DNA of 53,240 nt from Tepidisphaeraceae bacterium. GTDB lineage: Bacteria > Planctomycetota > Phycisphaerae > Tepidisphaerales > Tepidisphaeraceae. Below the pieces are notes generated by a model, which was not told the DNA's origin, made no database searches, and saw only the letters and a list, made by a program, of their open reading frames with translations. Made by a program: the position numbers and the translations under genes. The DNA lies in the NCBI GenBank assembly GCA_025450555.1, contig JANWHF010000094.1:1-53240 (forward strand). The letters are read 5' to 3'. Positions 34,923 through 43,527 of this stretch are shown here, in pieces (the stretch's first letter is position 1; the number at the start of each line of letters is the position of its first letter).

Positions 34923-36061
34923 TCAGTTGACTCCGCGGACTGGACCAGCTTCGCTTCACCGGGGGGCCGAAGTCCTGACGAGATTGGGTTTTCCCACAAC
35001 AGTTGCTCGGCAACAACTTTTGGATCCGTAGCGGCGCGCCCGCGCGCCTTTGACGAATTCACGTCGATGATGTTGGCAATCAAAAAGGTCGGCCGGCCTT
35101 TTACTTCAAGGAAGATGCGGGACAGATATTCGCCAATGATCCCCAGCGAAATCATCTGAACCGCCGACATGAGCAGTACGAGACAGGCCAAGCTCGCCCA
35201 GCCGCGCGCCGGACGGGCGTGAGCTGGATGAATCCAGTCATAGACAGATACGCCCAACACCCACAGGCCAATTAGAATTGCCGCGACAACCGTCAGCACG
35301 CCCAGGCGCGTCACGAGTCGAAGCGGAACGCCGCTGAAGCTGACCAGCCCATCCATCGCCAGCTTCACCAGCGCCTTAAACGTGTAAGCCGGCTGACCCG
35401 CCTGACGGGCGTCTCGCTCGTAGGCAATTCCGGTCTGGCGCAACCCGATCCAGGTGCGCAGGCCGCGGACGAATCGCTGCCGCTCCGGCAGGCTGTTGAG
35501 CAGATCGAGAGCATGGCGATCCATTACACAGAAGTCGCCGCTGTCAAGCGGGATTTCAAGATCGCTGATGATCGCCAGCAGCCGATAAAAGGCCCAGTAA
35601 GCAATGCGTTTCCCGATCCATTCTTTGCGCTTCTCACGGATCGCGTAGACGACCTGATATCCCTCGCGCCATCTGGCCAGAAATCTAGGCAGCGTTTCGG
35701 GTGGATCCTGCAGATCGCAATCCATGACGGCAATCACATCGCCGCGCGCGACGCTCAGACCAGCGGTCACCGCCGCCTGGTGGCCAAAGTTGCGTGTGAG
35801 GTGAACCGCGCGAACGTGAGGATCTTCGCTCGCGCAGCGGTCGAGGATTTCAGCAGTCTCGTCGCGACTTCCGTCGTTGACGAAGATCAACTCATAATCC
35901 AGTCCATCGGCGGCAAATCGGTCACCCATGGCAGTGAAGCGCGCATAGGTTTTCGGCAGCACTTCCTGCTCGTTGTAGGCGGGCAGCACGATGCTTAACA
36001 ACTGCCAGCCGTTTGAGGAGGCAGAAGAGGAACCGGGAACGTCATTAAAGACCATGTCCAT
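34919..36061 (-). CDS. DPM1/GtrB-like family 2 glycosyltransferase with two C-terminal helices
   Basis: A protein of about 380 residues. LLSIVLPAYNEQEVLPKTYA, LIFVNDGSRDETAEILDRCA, LTRNFGHQAAVTAGLSVARG and AVMDCDLQDPPETLPRFLAR are the signature of polyprenyl-phosphate hexosyltransferases (dolichol-phosphate mannose synthase, GtrB, ArnC). Two membrane helices lie at about 270-295 and 310-335. It makes a polyprenyl-phosphate sugar, which would supply the GT-C enzymes at 14690 and 32126. The start is uncertain: ATG at 36061 or 36055 fits the family; the frame extends to 36175. Confidence 0.9.
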   Translation of the reverse strand: MDMVFNDVPGSSSASSNGWQLLSIVLPAYNEQEVLPKTYARFTAMGDRFAADGLDYELIFVNDGSRDETAEILDRCASEDPHVRAVHLTRNFGHQAAVTAGLSVARGDVIAVMDCDLQDPPETLPRFLARWREGYQVVYAIREKRKEWIGKRIAYWAFYRLLAIISDLEIPLDSGDFCVMDRHALDLLNSLPERQRFVRGLRTWIGLRQTGIAYERDARQAGQPAYTFKALVKLAMDGLVSFSGVPLRLVTRLGVLTVVAAILIGLWVLGVSVYDWIHPAHARPARGWASLACLVLLMSAVQMISLGIIGEYLSRIFLEVKGRPTFLIANIIDVNSSKARGRAATDPKVVAEQLLWENPISSGLRPPGEAKLVQSAESTE

Positions 36062-36217
36062 AATAAATGTACTTGCGGATATCATTCGGCTGAGGACGCC
36101 GAAGCGCAGTCCTATCAATATAGACCATTTCCCGCCGCTGCCTACCGTCAAAAGCTCTATTGCCGCGAATCGCAAAGACTCGCGAATTCGTAATTAAAGG
36201 TGATAACTATCTGAAAT

Positions 36218-37318
36218 TTATGCAGTTACCTTCGAAGCAAGCCGACTGCCTTCGGCCGCCCGGCGCAGAGCACCTTCAAAGATATCGGTCGCATCATTCC
36301 AGCTATATCGGCTTACGGTCATATAAGCCTTGTCCGACATTTCCCGCCAGCTGGGGCCATCCATCTGCGCGATCTGCTCTATTGCGCGGGCCATGCTTGC
36401 AGGATCCTCATGCGGCACCAGAATTCCGCCCCCCTTCGAAAGCATATCCGGCGCAACGCCGGCCGGGGTTCCGATAACTGGCGTTCGACAAGCCATTGCT
36501 TCAAGAATTGGCAGGCCGAAGCCTTCAACCCGCGTGCCAAATAGCCAGGCATCGCACATTGCATAAATGTCGCGAAGCTGCTCGTCGGGGGCATTGTGAA
36601 AGAATTTCGCTCCCGATGGCAGCCGTAGATCGCGGCTGATCTCCGAGCTCCCAAACGATACGACTTTCAAATTCGCGATCTTCGATCGTGCCTGCTCGCA
36701 CGCGGCGATGACAAGGTCGCACCCCTTATTACGAAACGAGGTGTACGTGAAGCCAACCGTCGGCGTTGGCTGCTTGTCACGCGGAATCGCATGAAAACGC
36801 TCCAGATCGACAGCATTGGGCGCAATCGTCACATCTGTAAAATTGAATTTTTCACGCAGCAGATTGACCAGCCATTGTGCTGTCGTGATCTTGGGCATCG
36901 GAAGCCGACAGGTCGCATCGACGCGCTCTATTTGGCCCGCCCAAATCTCATAGTCCTGCATAAAGTGGATCTTGACGCCTTTGGACGGCGATAATTGCCA
37001 CACCCATTCAGCAGTTTCCCACCAGGTCGCAATCACTACATCCGCATCGGGAACATCGCTGTCGACGATCGGCCGCAGGCGATCGATGACACGATGGTTA
37101 ATATTTAGCCCACCAAAGTGGGAAACCCCGGGTCCTTGCCAAGGCCACTTTCCTTCGGTGAGAAGTTGGCGAAGCTGGCGACGAAATGGCGTTTTCTTGC
37201 GGGGGGTCGAGACGACCGTCACTTCATGTCCGCGCTGTCGCAGGCGCTGTGCGTAAATCGCGATGACGCGAATTCCGCCAGCCGCTCCGGCATGAGGAAG
37301 GACAAACGTGATCCGCAT
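36218..37318 (-). CDS. Family 4 glycosyltransferase
   Basis: A 366-residue GT-B enzyme: ITFVLPHAGAAGGIRVIAIY at the N-terminus, VIATWWETAEWVWQL and KIHFMQDYEIWAGQ in the first domain, TVGFTYTSFRNKGCDLVIAA opening the second, and RVEGFGLPILEAMACRTPVI as the donor-binding E-x7-E motif. It is the first gene of the second polysaccharide block, 155 bases upstream of the DPM-like gene. It probably transfers a hexose or rhamnose to the growing chain. Confidence 0.9.
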   Translation of the reverse strand: MRITFVLPHAGAAGGIRVIAIYAQRLRQRGHEVTVVSTPRKKTPFRRQLRQLLTEGKWPWQGPGVSHFGGLNINHRVIDRLRPIVDSDVPDADVVIATWWETAEWVWQLSPSKGVKIHFMQDYEIWAGQIERVDATCRLPMPKITTAQWLVNLLREKFNFTDVTIAPNAVDLERFHAIPRDKQPTPTVGFTYTSFRNKGCDLVIAACEQARSKIANLKVVSFGSSEISRDLRLPSGAKFFHNAPDEQLRDIYAMCDAWLFGTRVEGFGLPILEAMACRTPVIGTPAGVAPDMLSKGGGILVPHEDPASMARAIEQIAQMDGPSWREMSDKAYMTVSRYSWNDATDIFEGALRRAAEGSRLASKVTA

Positions 37319-37448
37319 AATGGAAACAATACTTCCCAGCGAGCATGGCTGTCAGCCGAGGACATCATAGCCACGCCGCGACCGCGCACCACTATACTGC
37401 GGGCCTTCTAAAAAGAGAGCGCCTTAGAACCAGCGATAAACCAACATC

Positions 37449-38465
37449 TTACCTGGCAGAATTGGATTCCGGAGCGCCTTCATTTCCGGCCGGCACAAAC
37501 AGCGTTCGATCGCGATTATCCTTCGGATCATCGACGCGCGGATAATCGCGCCAGAGCCAGCGAAGCATATCGGGCATGATCGCGCCGCCTTGCTTGTTGG
37601 AATGGGTGCCGATGCCCCAGGCGTAGTTCACGTCATAATGCTTCTCGGTCAGCGCTGCGACCATCTTGATATTCTGCGCATGCCAATCCCACTTGGGATC
37701 ATAGGTCGGCGCGCCACCACCTCGTGCACGTCGCACGCCACGATTATCGTTCAACCCATCCTGCAAGAAAACCCGGATCGGCTTCGTCGGGCTTTGGCGG
37801 ATCAGATCGGGATAAACATGGCCGCCGCGAATGTTGGTGAAGCTTCCGATGGTGCTGATGACCTTGTGAAATACGTCGGGTCGCTGCCATGCCACGGTGA
37901 AAGCGCAAATCGCGCCGGAGCTTGCCCCCGCAATCGCATGATCGTCGGGATTATCTGAAATGTTGTAGCTCTTGCGCAACTCCGGCATCAGCTCATCGAC
38001 GATCAGCTTCGCATACTGGTCGTTAAGCGAGTTGTATTCGATGCCACGGTCGTTAGTCCGATCACCCCATTCCTGATCGGTCGATTCGGTCTGCGTCGGC
38101 GTATGCCCCGGATTGATGAACACGCTGATCGTCACCGGCATTTCACGCCGATAAATCAAGTTGTCAAAAACATATGGGATTCGATATTCCCCCTTGAGCC
38201 CCACGAATGCATGCCCGTCCTGAAAGATCATCAAGCAGGCCGGCTTCGACTTGTCATATTGCGCCGGCACATAAACCCAGTAATTGCGCGTCGTATTGGG
38301 AAAAACCTTGCTGGCCAGCGTCAACGGCCCCACGATCTTCCCCTCCGGCACCCCGGGTTGCTTCTCCGAGTCCGGCCCAAGCTTGTAAACATTATCCAGC
38401 GGCGCCGCCATCGCGCACGCTTGAAAAACCAGCACCGTCATCAAAGATCTCACCAGCATCTTCAT
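37449..38465 (-). CDS. Secreted alpha/beta-hydrolase, enterochelin-esterase-like
   Basis: A 338-residue protein with a signal peptide (LVRSLMTVLVFQACAMA). The fold is that of the esterase D/Fes family: RNYWVYVPAQYDKSKPACLM and MIFQDGHAFVGLKGEYRIPY, nucleophile elbow HAIAGASSGAICAFTVAW with Ser in G-A-S-S-G, and the catalytic His probably in GIGTHSNKQGGAIMPDMLRW. Related planctomycete proteins occur in polymer-degradation gene sets, where they may deacetylate or de-esterify polysaccharides. The substrate is unknown here. The upstream region holds a long inverted repeat. Confidence 0.87.
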   Translation of the reverse strand: MKMLVRSLMTVLVFQACAMAAPLDNVYKLGPDSEKQPGVPEGKIVGPLTLASKVFPNTTRNYWVYVPAQYDKSKPACLMIFQDGHAFVGLKGEYRIPYVFDNLIYRREMPVTISVFINPGHTPTQTESTDQEWGDRTNDRGIEYNSLNDQYAKLIVDELMPELRKSYNISDNPDDHAIAGASSGAICAFTVAWQRPDVFHKVISTIGSFTNIRGGHVYPDLIRQSPTKPIRVFLQDGLNDNRGVRRARGGGAPTYDPKWDWHAQNIKMVAALTEKHYDVNYAWGIGTHSNKQGGAIMPDMLRWLWRDYPRVDDPKDNRDRTLFVPAGNEGAPESNSAR

Positions 38466-38584
38466 GGCCGCCGTCCTGATTGAAAAAGGTTCCCATCGGG
38501 ATCAAACCCACATCGCCCGCGACTCTACCAGACGCCTCGCGCAGTTCAAATTGCGCCTCACGACGCACGATCGCGGAGACCAAA

Positions 38585-38652
38585 AGAGCCGCGCACGAAG
38601 TAAGCGGATTGGCGCGAGACTGCGGCAATCCGCTTTCTTCGTGCGCGGCTCT
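38585..38652. repeat. 27-bp inverted repeat with 14-base loop
   Basis: The left arm (38585-38611, starting AGAGCCGCGCACGAAG) and right arm (38626-38652, ending CTTCGTGCGCGGCTCT) are complementary over 27 bases with one mismatch at the T/A following GAAG. The loop is 38612-38625. No T tract follows on either side, so a standard intrinsic terminator is unlikely. It lies in the 292-base region between the divergent esterase (start 38465) and zinc-ribbon (start 38759) genes. It may be a REP- or MITE-like element or an RNA hairpin in a leader. Confidence 0.8.
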
Positions 38653-38758
38653 CTGCGCGCAAACTGGAGCTTCAATTCGCGTTGATCGTTACCGACCTGG
38701 GTTGGAAATCTTCCGACCATTGAAGCTGCCACAATTGCGCAAGTGAAACGTGCTCCGC

Positions 38759-39124
38759 ATGTCCAGCGACACCATCCAGTTAATCGTTGGCTCGTTCATG
38801 ACTCCGAAAGACAGCCCCAGCGGGCCGATCTCCTACGAGAACTCCTACCGGCGCGCGCAGAAACTGGGATTTCCCAGCATGCTCGCGCCGCCTCCGCAGT
38901 CTGCAGTGGTGTGGGCCTGGCATTTTCAAATCACCCACATGATGCTGATCCTGCTTCTCCTGATGTTGCCGCTGGTTTTAGGTTTCGAATCTCTTTTCCG
39001 CTGGCTCCGGCAGCCCAAGACCGGTTGCCCCGTCTGCGGCTACGATCTTCGCGCCACACCCGATCGTTGCCCTGAATGTGGAACAAAAGTCACGCGTAAG
39101 CCGACGGCTACGGTGCAGAGGTAG
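38759..39124 (+). CDS. Small membrane protein with GYDLRATP zinc ribbon, possibly truncated
   Basis: A 121-residue protein with one strong membrane helix (MMLILLLLMLPLVLGFESLF) and a C-terminal zinc ribbon CPVCGYDLRATPDRCPECGT. This ribbon is a hallmark of a large family of small membrane proteins in Phycisphaerae; their function is unknown. Family members that I recall have a further N-terminal membrane helix and a length nearer 200 residues, so this copy may have lost its front. The frame is closed by a stop at 38744, leaving only GTG at 38750 and ATG at 38759 as starts. Confidence 0.65.
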   Translation: MSSDTIQLIVGSFMTPKDSPSGPISYENSYRRAQKLGFPSMLAPPPQSAVVWAWHFQITHMMLILLLLMLPLVLGFESLFRWLRQPKTGCPVCGYDLRATPDRCPECGTKVTRKPTATVQR

Positions 39125-39148
39125 CGGGTGGCAATGAGCGCAATCCGC

Positions 39149-40852
39149 TCAGTTGGCCTCGCGCCAAGGCGAGCGGTCGGTCCAGCTTTTCAGCGCTTCG
39201 CTCGCCCAAGCGGTCGATTTGTCTTTATGGCAGACAGTACACGCATTGGGCACCCCCAGGCGATCGGTCATCTCGGGATAGACAAAACGAAACGTGTGGC
39301 TGCGCACGTTCACGTCGCCCATGGTTTGCTCGATCTTGGGCATGTGGCATTCGATGCACTCATTTCCAGCGCTTCCGGCATGGTGATGCGTATGAGCCTC
39401 GATCGATGGAGCATGCGGACCATTGGGTGAACTTGGCCCGTGGCAATCGAGACACAATTCATTTGCAGGCTTGCGCAAGAGCGATTGATTGTCGGTGCCG
39501 TGCGCATCGTGGCAAGTGAAGCACGACACGCCATGCGTGTACATGAGGCTCGTGACATAATCGTTGCCTTGCATTCGATTCTTGTGCGCGGTTCCATCGG
39601 CGAAATGCGTGAAGGTGGTCTGGCCGAGCTTGTGATCTTCAAGCTTCCAAAAATCGCTCAACTTTTTGCCGACGTGATAGCCCACCGCCCAGTCGTAGTA
39701 GCGCCCCTCAATCGGATTGGTAAGCGGCCGACCTTGCGAGTGACAACCAATGCAGACGTCGTTGCCCTCGACGTAATCGAGCCTCGTCGGATTGACGATG
39801 TTAGACGCCATGGGGTTTTTGATGTGCTCACTGCCCGGCCCATGACAGCGTTCGCAGCCCACATTCCATTCGGTGACCGAGCGACTCATAACATCATAAT
39901 TGACTGAATGGCAGCCATCGCAGGTGCTGCCGGTCGGCCTTTTGAAATTGTCAGGCGGATAGTGCGCCGCCCACCAGTCTTCTTTTGCAAAATAAGGCTT
40001 CCACATCTTATGCGTCACGTCCCACTGCGCCGGCAGCGGATAGTAATCGTCGCCGATCTTCTTGAAATAACGCTGCTTCCATTTGCTCCCATACACAAAT
40101 GCGATGTCGTCAATCGTGAAGGTGACGAGGGGATTTTTTTTGGAAAGATCCGGAATGATCGCATCCGGATGCACCTTCGGATCTCGAACGACATTGGCCA
40201 TCAGCGTTGCTTTCCATCGGTCATAGACATCCTTATGGCATTGAGCGCAAGCGGTTGATCCAACGAAATGGGCCTCAGTTCGATGCGGCGATTCCATCGG
40301 AGGCGTTGAAGCCACGGGTGGAAAATTGCGAATGTAGGAAACGAGCTGCCAGGTCTGCTGATCGGCAAATTGCCAGCCCGGCATGCCGGTGTTTCGAACG
40401 CCATTGCGAATTAGATAAAAGAGTTCGCCAGCCGTTCTTCCGCTTGTCTTCTCACTGCGAAGATTGGCCGGCGATGGATACAGCCCGCCGCCCGCTTCGG
40501 TTTTTCCAAATCCGTCGTAGCCGTGGCAGATTTCACAATTCCTTTGATACAGCTCTCGACCCGCCGCCACATCGGAGCTGTCGGGCCTCGCATTGAGCGG
40601 GTTTCTGAGTTGCCGGGCTTCAGCCGGAATACCCCAGTTGACCAATTTGCCGGCCAGATATGCCTCAATGCTCGGCGCCTTTCTACGTGCAGTCATCCCG
40701 CCATGTGTGACGTAGAGATAAGCCAATCCAATCACGATCGCGCAAATCAAAACCAGGCTTCCGGCGACCGTCAGCGCCGTGCGCTTCCACGTGCGGAAAA
40801 ACAACCGCCGGCTCCGCCAGGTAAATCGAGAAAGGCTTCTGCGGCGTTTCAT
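39149..40852 (-). CDS. Nine-haem c-type cytochrome, membrane-anchored
   Basis: A 567-residue protein with a basic N-terminus and one membrane anchor (LTVAGSLVLICAIVIGLAYL, near 27-46). Nine CxxCH motifs are visible in order: CEICH (about 106), CAQCH, CDGCH, CERCH, CIGCH, CFTCH, CLDCH, CIECH and CTVCH. The first belongs to a mono-haem class I domain (about 90-180, with the axial Met in RNTGMPGWQF); the other eight form a multihaem domain of the type that feeds electrons to periplasmic or extracellular acceptors. No partner oxidase is adjacent. ATG at 40852 is used, since the codon at 40855 is TTG. Confidence 0.92.
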   Translation of the reverse strand: MKRRRSLSRFTWRSRRLFFRTWKRTALTVAGSLVLICAIVIGLAYLYVTHGGMTARRKAPSIEAYLAGKLVNWGIPAEARQLRNPLNARPDSSDVAAGRELYQRNCEICHGYDGFGKTEAGGGLYPSPANLRSEKTSGRTAGELFYLIRNGVRNTGMPGWQFADQQTWQLVSYIRNFPPVASTPPMESPHRTEAHFVGSTACAQCHKDVYDRWKATLMANVVRDPKVHPDAIIPDLSKKNPLVTFTIDDIAFVYGSKWKQRYFKKIGDDYYPLPAQWDVTHKMWKPYFAKEDWWAAHYPPDNFKRPTGSTCDGCHSVNYDVMSRSVTEWNVGCERCHGPGSEHIKNPMASNIVNPTRLDYVEGNDVCIGCHSQGRPLTNPIEGRYYDWAVGYHVGKKLSDFWKLEDHKLGQTTFTHFADGTAHKNRMQGNDYVTSLMYTHGVSCFTCHDAHGTDNQSLLRKPANELCLDCHGPSSPNGPHAPSIEAHTHHHAGSAGNECIECHMPKIEQTMGDVNVRSHTFRFVYPEMTDRLGVPNACTVCHKDKSTAWASEALKSWTDRSPWREAN

Positions 40853-41030
40853 CAAATGCAGCCTCTAGAAATGTAAAGCATCGGAACTTATTCCAACTTG
40901 CGGGAAATGTATCGCCATTCTTGCGGGCAATCCCGCCGATTGCAATTTTTGCGGCTGGCGCAGCCGAGTTTCGTGTATTCTCTTTGGAATAGACATCCGC
41001 GATCCACCATGTGGTTCCGCGTGGGACGGC

Positions 41031-41339
41031 TCACTTGTGGATGTCCTCCCGCACGTCCAGCCGATGCACGTCGGTCGATTTAGGCGCGTCAACGCAAACC
41101 TGCGCCTTTTGCCCACGAATGTCGATCAGGGATACTTTGGCCGTACGGCCCACCTTGATAGCAGCTTTCGGGGCGAGCGTCGCTGTCCATGAGTTCAGCT
41201 CGCCCCATTTTTCGACTGAGCTACACTTGACCAGAACTGAAACTTCACATGGGCGGACCTGCAGCACCGTGACGATGAATGTTCCATCTAATTCTTTAAC
41301 GACGATTGACTCGTCACGCGTTCGAAACAGTACGAGCAT
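41031..41339 (-). CDS. csrA-like: Enlarged CsrA-family RNA-binding regulator with apparent internal duplication
   Basis: A 102-residue protein against about 60-70 for normal CsrA. It opens MLVLFRTRDESIVVKELDGT FIVTVLQVR (matching beta-1 to beta-3 with Leu4 and Arg6 kept) and closes with KVSLIDIRGQKAQVCVDAPK STDVHRLDVREDI, matching beta-3 to beta-5 with the VHR arginine (93). Both RNA-contact strands are thus present, but about 45 residues are inserted between them, and residues 10-40 and 60-90 look like two copies of the beta-2 to beta-4 unit. CsrA proteins bind GGA motifs in mRNA leaders. GGGA precedes the ATG at 41339. The gene diverges from the permease at 41477. Confidence 0.75.
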   Translation of the reverse strand: MLVLFRTRDESIVVKELDGTFIVTVLQVRPCEVSVLVKCSSVEKWGELNSWTATLAPKAAIKVGRTAKVSLIDIRGQKAQVCVDAPKSTDVHRLDVREDIHK

Positions 41340-41476
41340 GATATTCCCATCTTGTTTTCGCCCGGTTTGCTTTTCGAGCAGCCTGCACATCAGTAGAATA
41401 TCCGATGAGCAGTTGAGCGCCCATCGGGCACGCTGCATGTCTCGAGGGATTCATTTTCGCCGGCTGAAGACTATTC

Positions 41477-42847
41477 GTGCGATTGATCTACCGCACATTC
41501 CGATCGGCACTTCACGCGTTACGGCGTAACGTAATGCGTTCGGTGCTGACCTGCCTGGGCATCATCATCGGCATCGCCGCGGTCATCGCGATGATGGAGA
41601 TCGGAAAAGGATCCTCCTACTCGATCCAGCAGAGCATTCAATCGCTTGGGGCGAATGTCGTGCAGATCGATCCGAGTGATGTTGCCGTCAGCGGCGTCAG
41701 TAGCGGCGCCGGCGGCAGGCCGACGCTGACCCCCGCCGATTGCAATGCGATTCGCAACGAGTGCGACTGGGTTCACTTTGCCGCGCCGAGCGTCGATTGC
41801 CGCGCACAGGTCGTCTACGGCAAGCGCAACTGCGCCCCGCATAGAATCCTGGGCACCGTTCCCGATTACCTGGCGATCCGCGAGTGGCCACTCGAGGAAG
41901 GCGAGTTCTTCACGGACGCTGACGTTCGCCGGGCGGCGTGCGTCTGTCTGATCGGCCAGACGCCCGCGCGGATACTGTTTGAAGGCAAATCGCCCGTCGG
42001 CAAAGAAGTCCGGATCAAAAATGTCCGAATGCGAATCGTCGGCGTCCTCAGCCCAAAAGGCGCAAGCATGACCGGCATGGATCAGGACGATTTTCTCGTC
42101 GCACCCTGGACAACCGTAAAGTACCGGTTGTCCAGCGTCCGCGAGATTAACGATCAGACTACCAGCAGCACTTCGAACCTGAATGAAGTGAACACACTGA
42201 GCCAGCTCTACCCAACCAAAGAAGTGCAGCTCTATCCGTTGCCATCATCCCTGCAGGCGGTCGATGCACCGGTGCTGGTGCGATTTCCAGATATCGACGA
42301 TCTCTGGGTTTCGGTCCAGGCGCACGACAAGATTCCCCAGGCCATCTCCGAGATGCGCAAGTTGCTTCGGCAGCGGCACCGTATTCCAGATGGCGCTCCC
42401 GACGATTTTCGCATTCGCGATCTGACCGAATTCTCCGAAGCGATGGCCTCCACCAGCCGGGTGATGACCAACCTGCTGCTCTGCGTCGCGCTGATTTCCC
42501 TGGGCGTTGGCGGCGTGGGCATCATGAACATCATGCTTGTGTCGGTCACCGAGCGCACACGCGAAATTGGATTGCGAATGGCCGTGGGCGCCAGGCCCAA
42601 AGATATTCGCAGCCAGTTTCTGACTGAAGCCGTCCTGCTCTGCACCTTCGGCGGAATCGTCGGAATCGTGTTCGGCCGCGTGGCATCGATAGTCGTCAAT
42701 TCGTTTCTTCACTGGCGGACGATGCCATCGTCCGGGGCGGTCATCATTGCCGTCATCGTGTCAACGAGTGTTGGAATTGTTTTCGGCTATTATCCCGCAT
42801 GGAAAGCCTCGCGGTTGGATCCGATCGATGCGCTGCGATACGAGTAA
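41477..42847 (+). CDS. MacB-like ABC transporter permease (FtsX fold)
   Basis: A 456-residue protein with the MacB plan: one membrane helix near the N-terminus (VLTCLGIIIGIAAVIAMMEI), a periplasmic MacB_PCD domain of about 250 residues, and three helices at the C-terminus, with LISLGVGGVGIMNIMLVSVT ERTREIGLRMAVGARPKDI as the FtsX signature. It would work with a separate MacB-type ATPase and an adaptor, neither of which is in the window. The start is a GTG at 41477, since a stop lies at 41465 and no earlier ATG exists. It converges on the 50-aa gene at 42910. Confidence 0.88.
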   Translation: MRLIYRTFRSALHALRRNVMRSVLTCLGIIIGIAAVIAMMEIGKGSSYSIQQSIQSLGANVVQIDPSDVAVSGVSSGAGGRPTLTPADCNAIRNECDWVHFAAPSVDCRAQVVYGKRNCAPHRILGTVPDYLAIREWPLEEGEFFTDADVRRAACVCLIGQTPARILFEGKSPVGKEVRIKNVRMRIVGVLSPKGASMTGMDQDDFLVAPWTTVKYRLSSVREINDQTTSSTSNLNEVNTLSQLYPTKEVQLYPLPSSLQAVDAPVLVRFPDIDDLWVSVQAHDKIPQAISEMRKLLRQRHRIPDGAPDDFRIRDLTEFSEAMASTSRVMTNLLLCVALISLGVGGVGIMNIMLVSVTERTREIGLRMAVGARPKDIRSQFLTEAVLLCTFGGIVGIVFGRVASIVVNSFLHWRTMPSSGAVIIAVIVSTSVGIVFGYYPAWKASRLDPIDALRYE

Positions 42848-42909
42848 GGAACTTCTCTATCCAGGTTTTAGCGCCCTTATTACCTTATTCACCCCTTTTA
42901 AACCCAAAC

Positions 42910-43062
42910 TCATCCGCCATGCTTGAAGAACTGCACCGCGCGTTCGTGTTTTTCTGCGGCTATGCGGGATTTGAACGTGCCGAGATTGCGGCGTTTGCCG
43001 GTCTTGGGATTTTTCTTGCGCGAGTAGAGGCGAAATTCGCCGGATGAAAGTTTGCGGATCAT
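42910..43062 (-). CDS. Conserved small basic protein, 50 residues
   Basis: The reading is MIRKLSSGEFRLYSRKKNPK then TGKRRNLGTFKSRIAAEKHE then RAVQFFKHGG and stop. It is strongly basic, with an N-terminal beta-rich half (GEFRLYSRK, KRRNLGTF) and a C-terminal helix (AAEKHERAVQFF), and resembles small conserved bacterial proteins of unknown function that have this S-R-K-K...K-R-R-N-L-G-T-F pattern. Its ATG overlaps the stop of the PCC-domain gene by 4 bases, so translation is coupled. It may bind nucleic acid. It is too short for most gene callers. Confidence 0.8.
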   Translation of the reverse strand: MIRKLSSGEFRLYSRKKNPKTGKRRNLGTFKSRIAAEKHERAVQFFKHGG

Positions 43063-43508
43063 TTTGATCCCCGATCCAGATCGATCAGTGGCAGGCCGAA
43101 TTCGGGGCGGAACGTCTTACGCAAGTGCGCTGGCGATTCAATGACGATCAGCTCTAGCGTCGGCCTGACGCGGCCACTTTTAAGATGGCCACCGTGCGCG
43201 GTGCCGTCGCGGCGGCCGACGCAAATATGGGCGTGGACCGAAGGCTTTCCCTGAGACTCGGCGACGTCGCCGATGAGACTCAAGACTTCCACCTGCTCAT
43301 TGATCTCGATCGGCAGATAGTTTTTGCTTTTCAGATCAAACCACGCAACCGTCACGTTTGCGAACGCGCCGATGCCCGTGAAATGGGCGGCCGACAGATG
43401 CTGCGATTGCGCAAAGTGCTCGAGCTCCTTCATGACTTCATCGTCGGAGTCGAAGATCAAAGCCCACTCGCGGCGGCCTTCGATGTCGCTGAGGATTTTG
43501 GATTTCAT
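43059..43508 (-). CDS. PCC/DUF296 domain protein
   Basis: A 149-residue protein. WALIFDSDDEVMKELEHFAQ, HLSAAHFTGIGAFANVTVAW, SLIGDVAESQGKPSVHAHIC and GGHLKSGRVRPTLELIVIES follow the PCC/DUF296 trimeric fold, also found with AT-hook DNA-binding proteins in plants. The bacterial role is unclear; a His-rich site (VHAHICVGRRDGTAHGGHL) may bind zinc. I chose the ATG at 43508, 19 bases after the SDR stop. It overlaps the 50-aa gene at its end. Confidence 0.86.
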   Translation of the reverse strand: MKSKILSDIEGRREWALIFDSDDEVMKELEHFAQSQHLSAAHFTGIGAFANVTVAWFDLKSKNYLPIEINEQVEVLSLIGDVAESQGKPSVHAHICVGRRDGTAHGGHLKSGRVRPTLELIVIESPAHLRKTFRPEFGLPLIDLDRGSK

Positions 43509-43527
43509 TGAGCTTGTCTCAAAGGGC

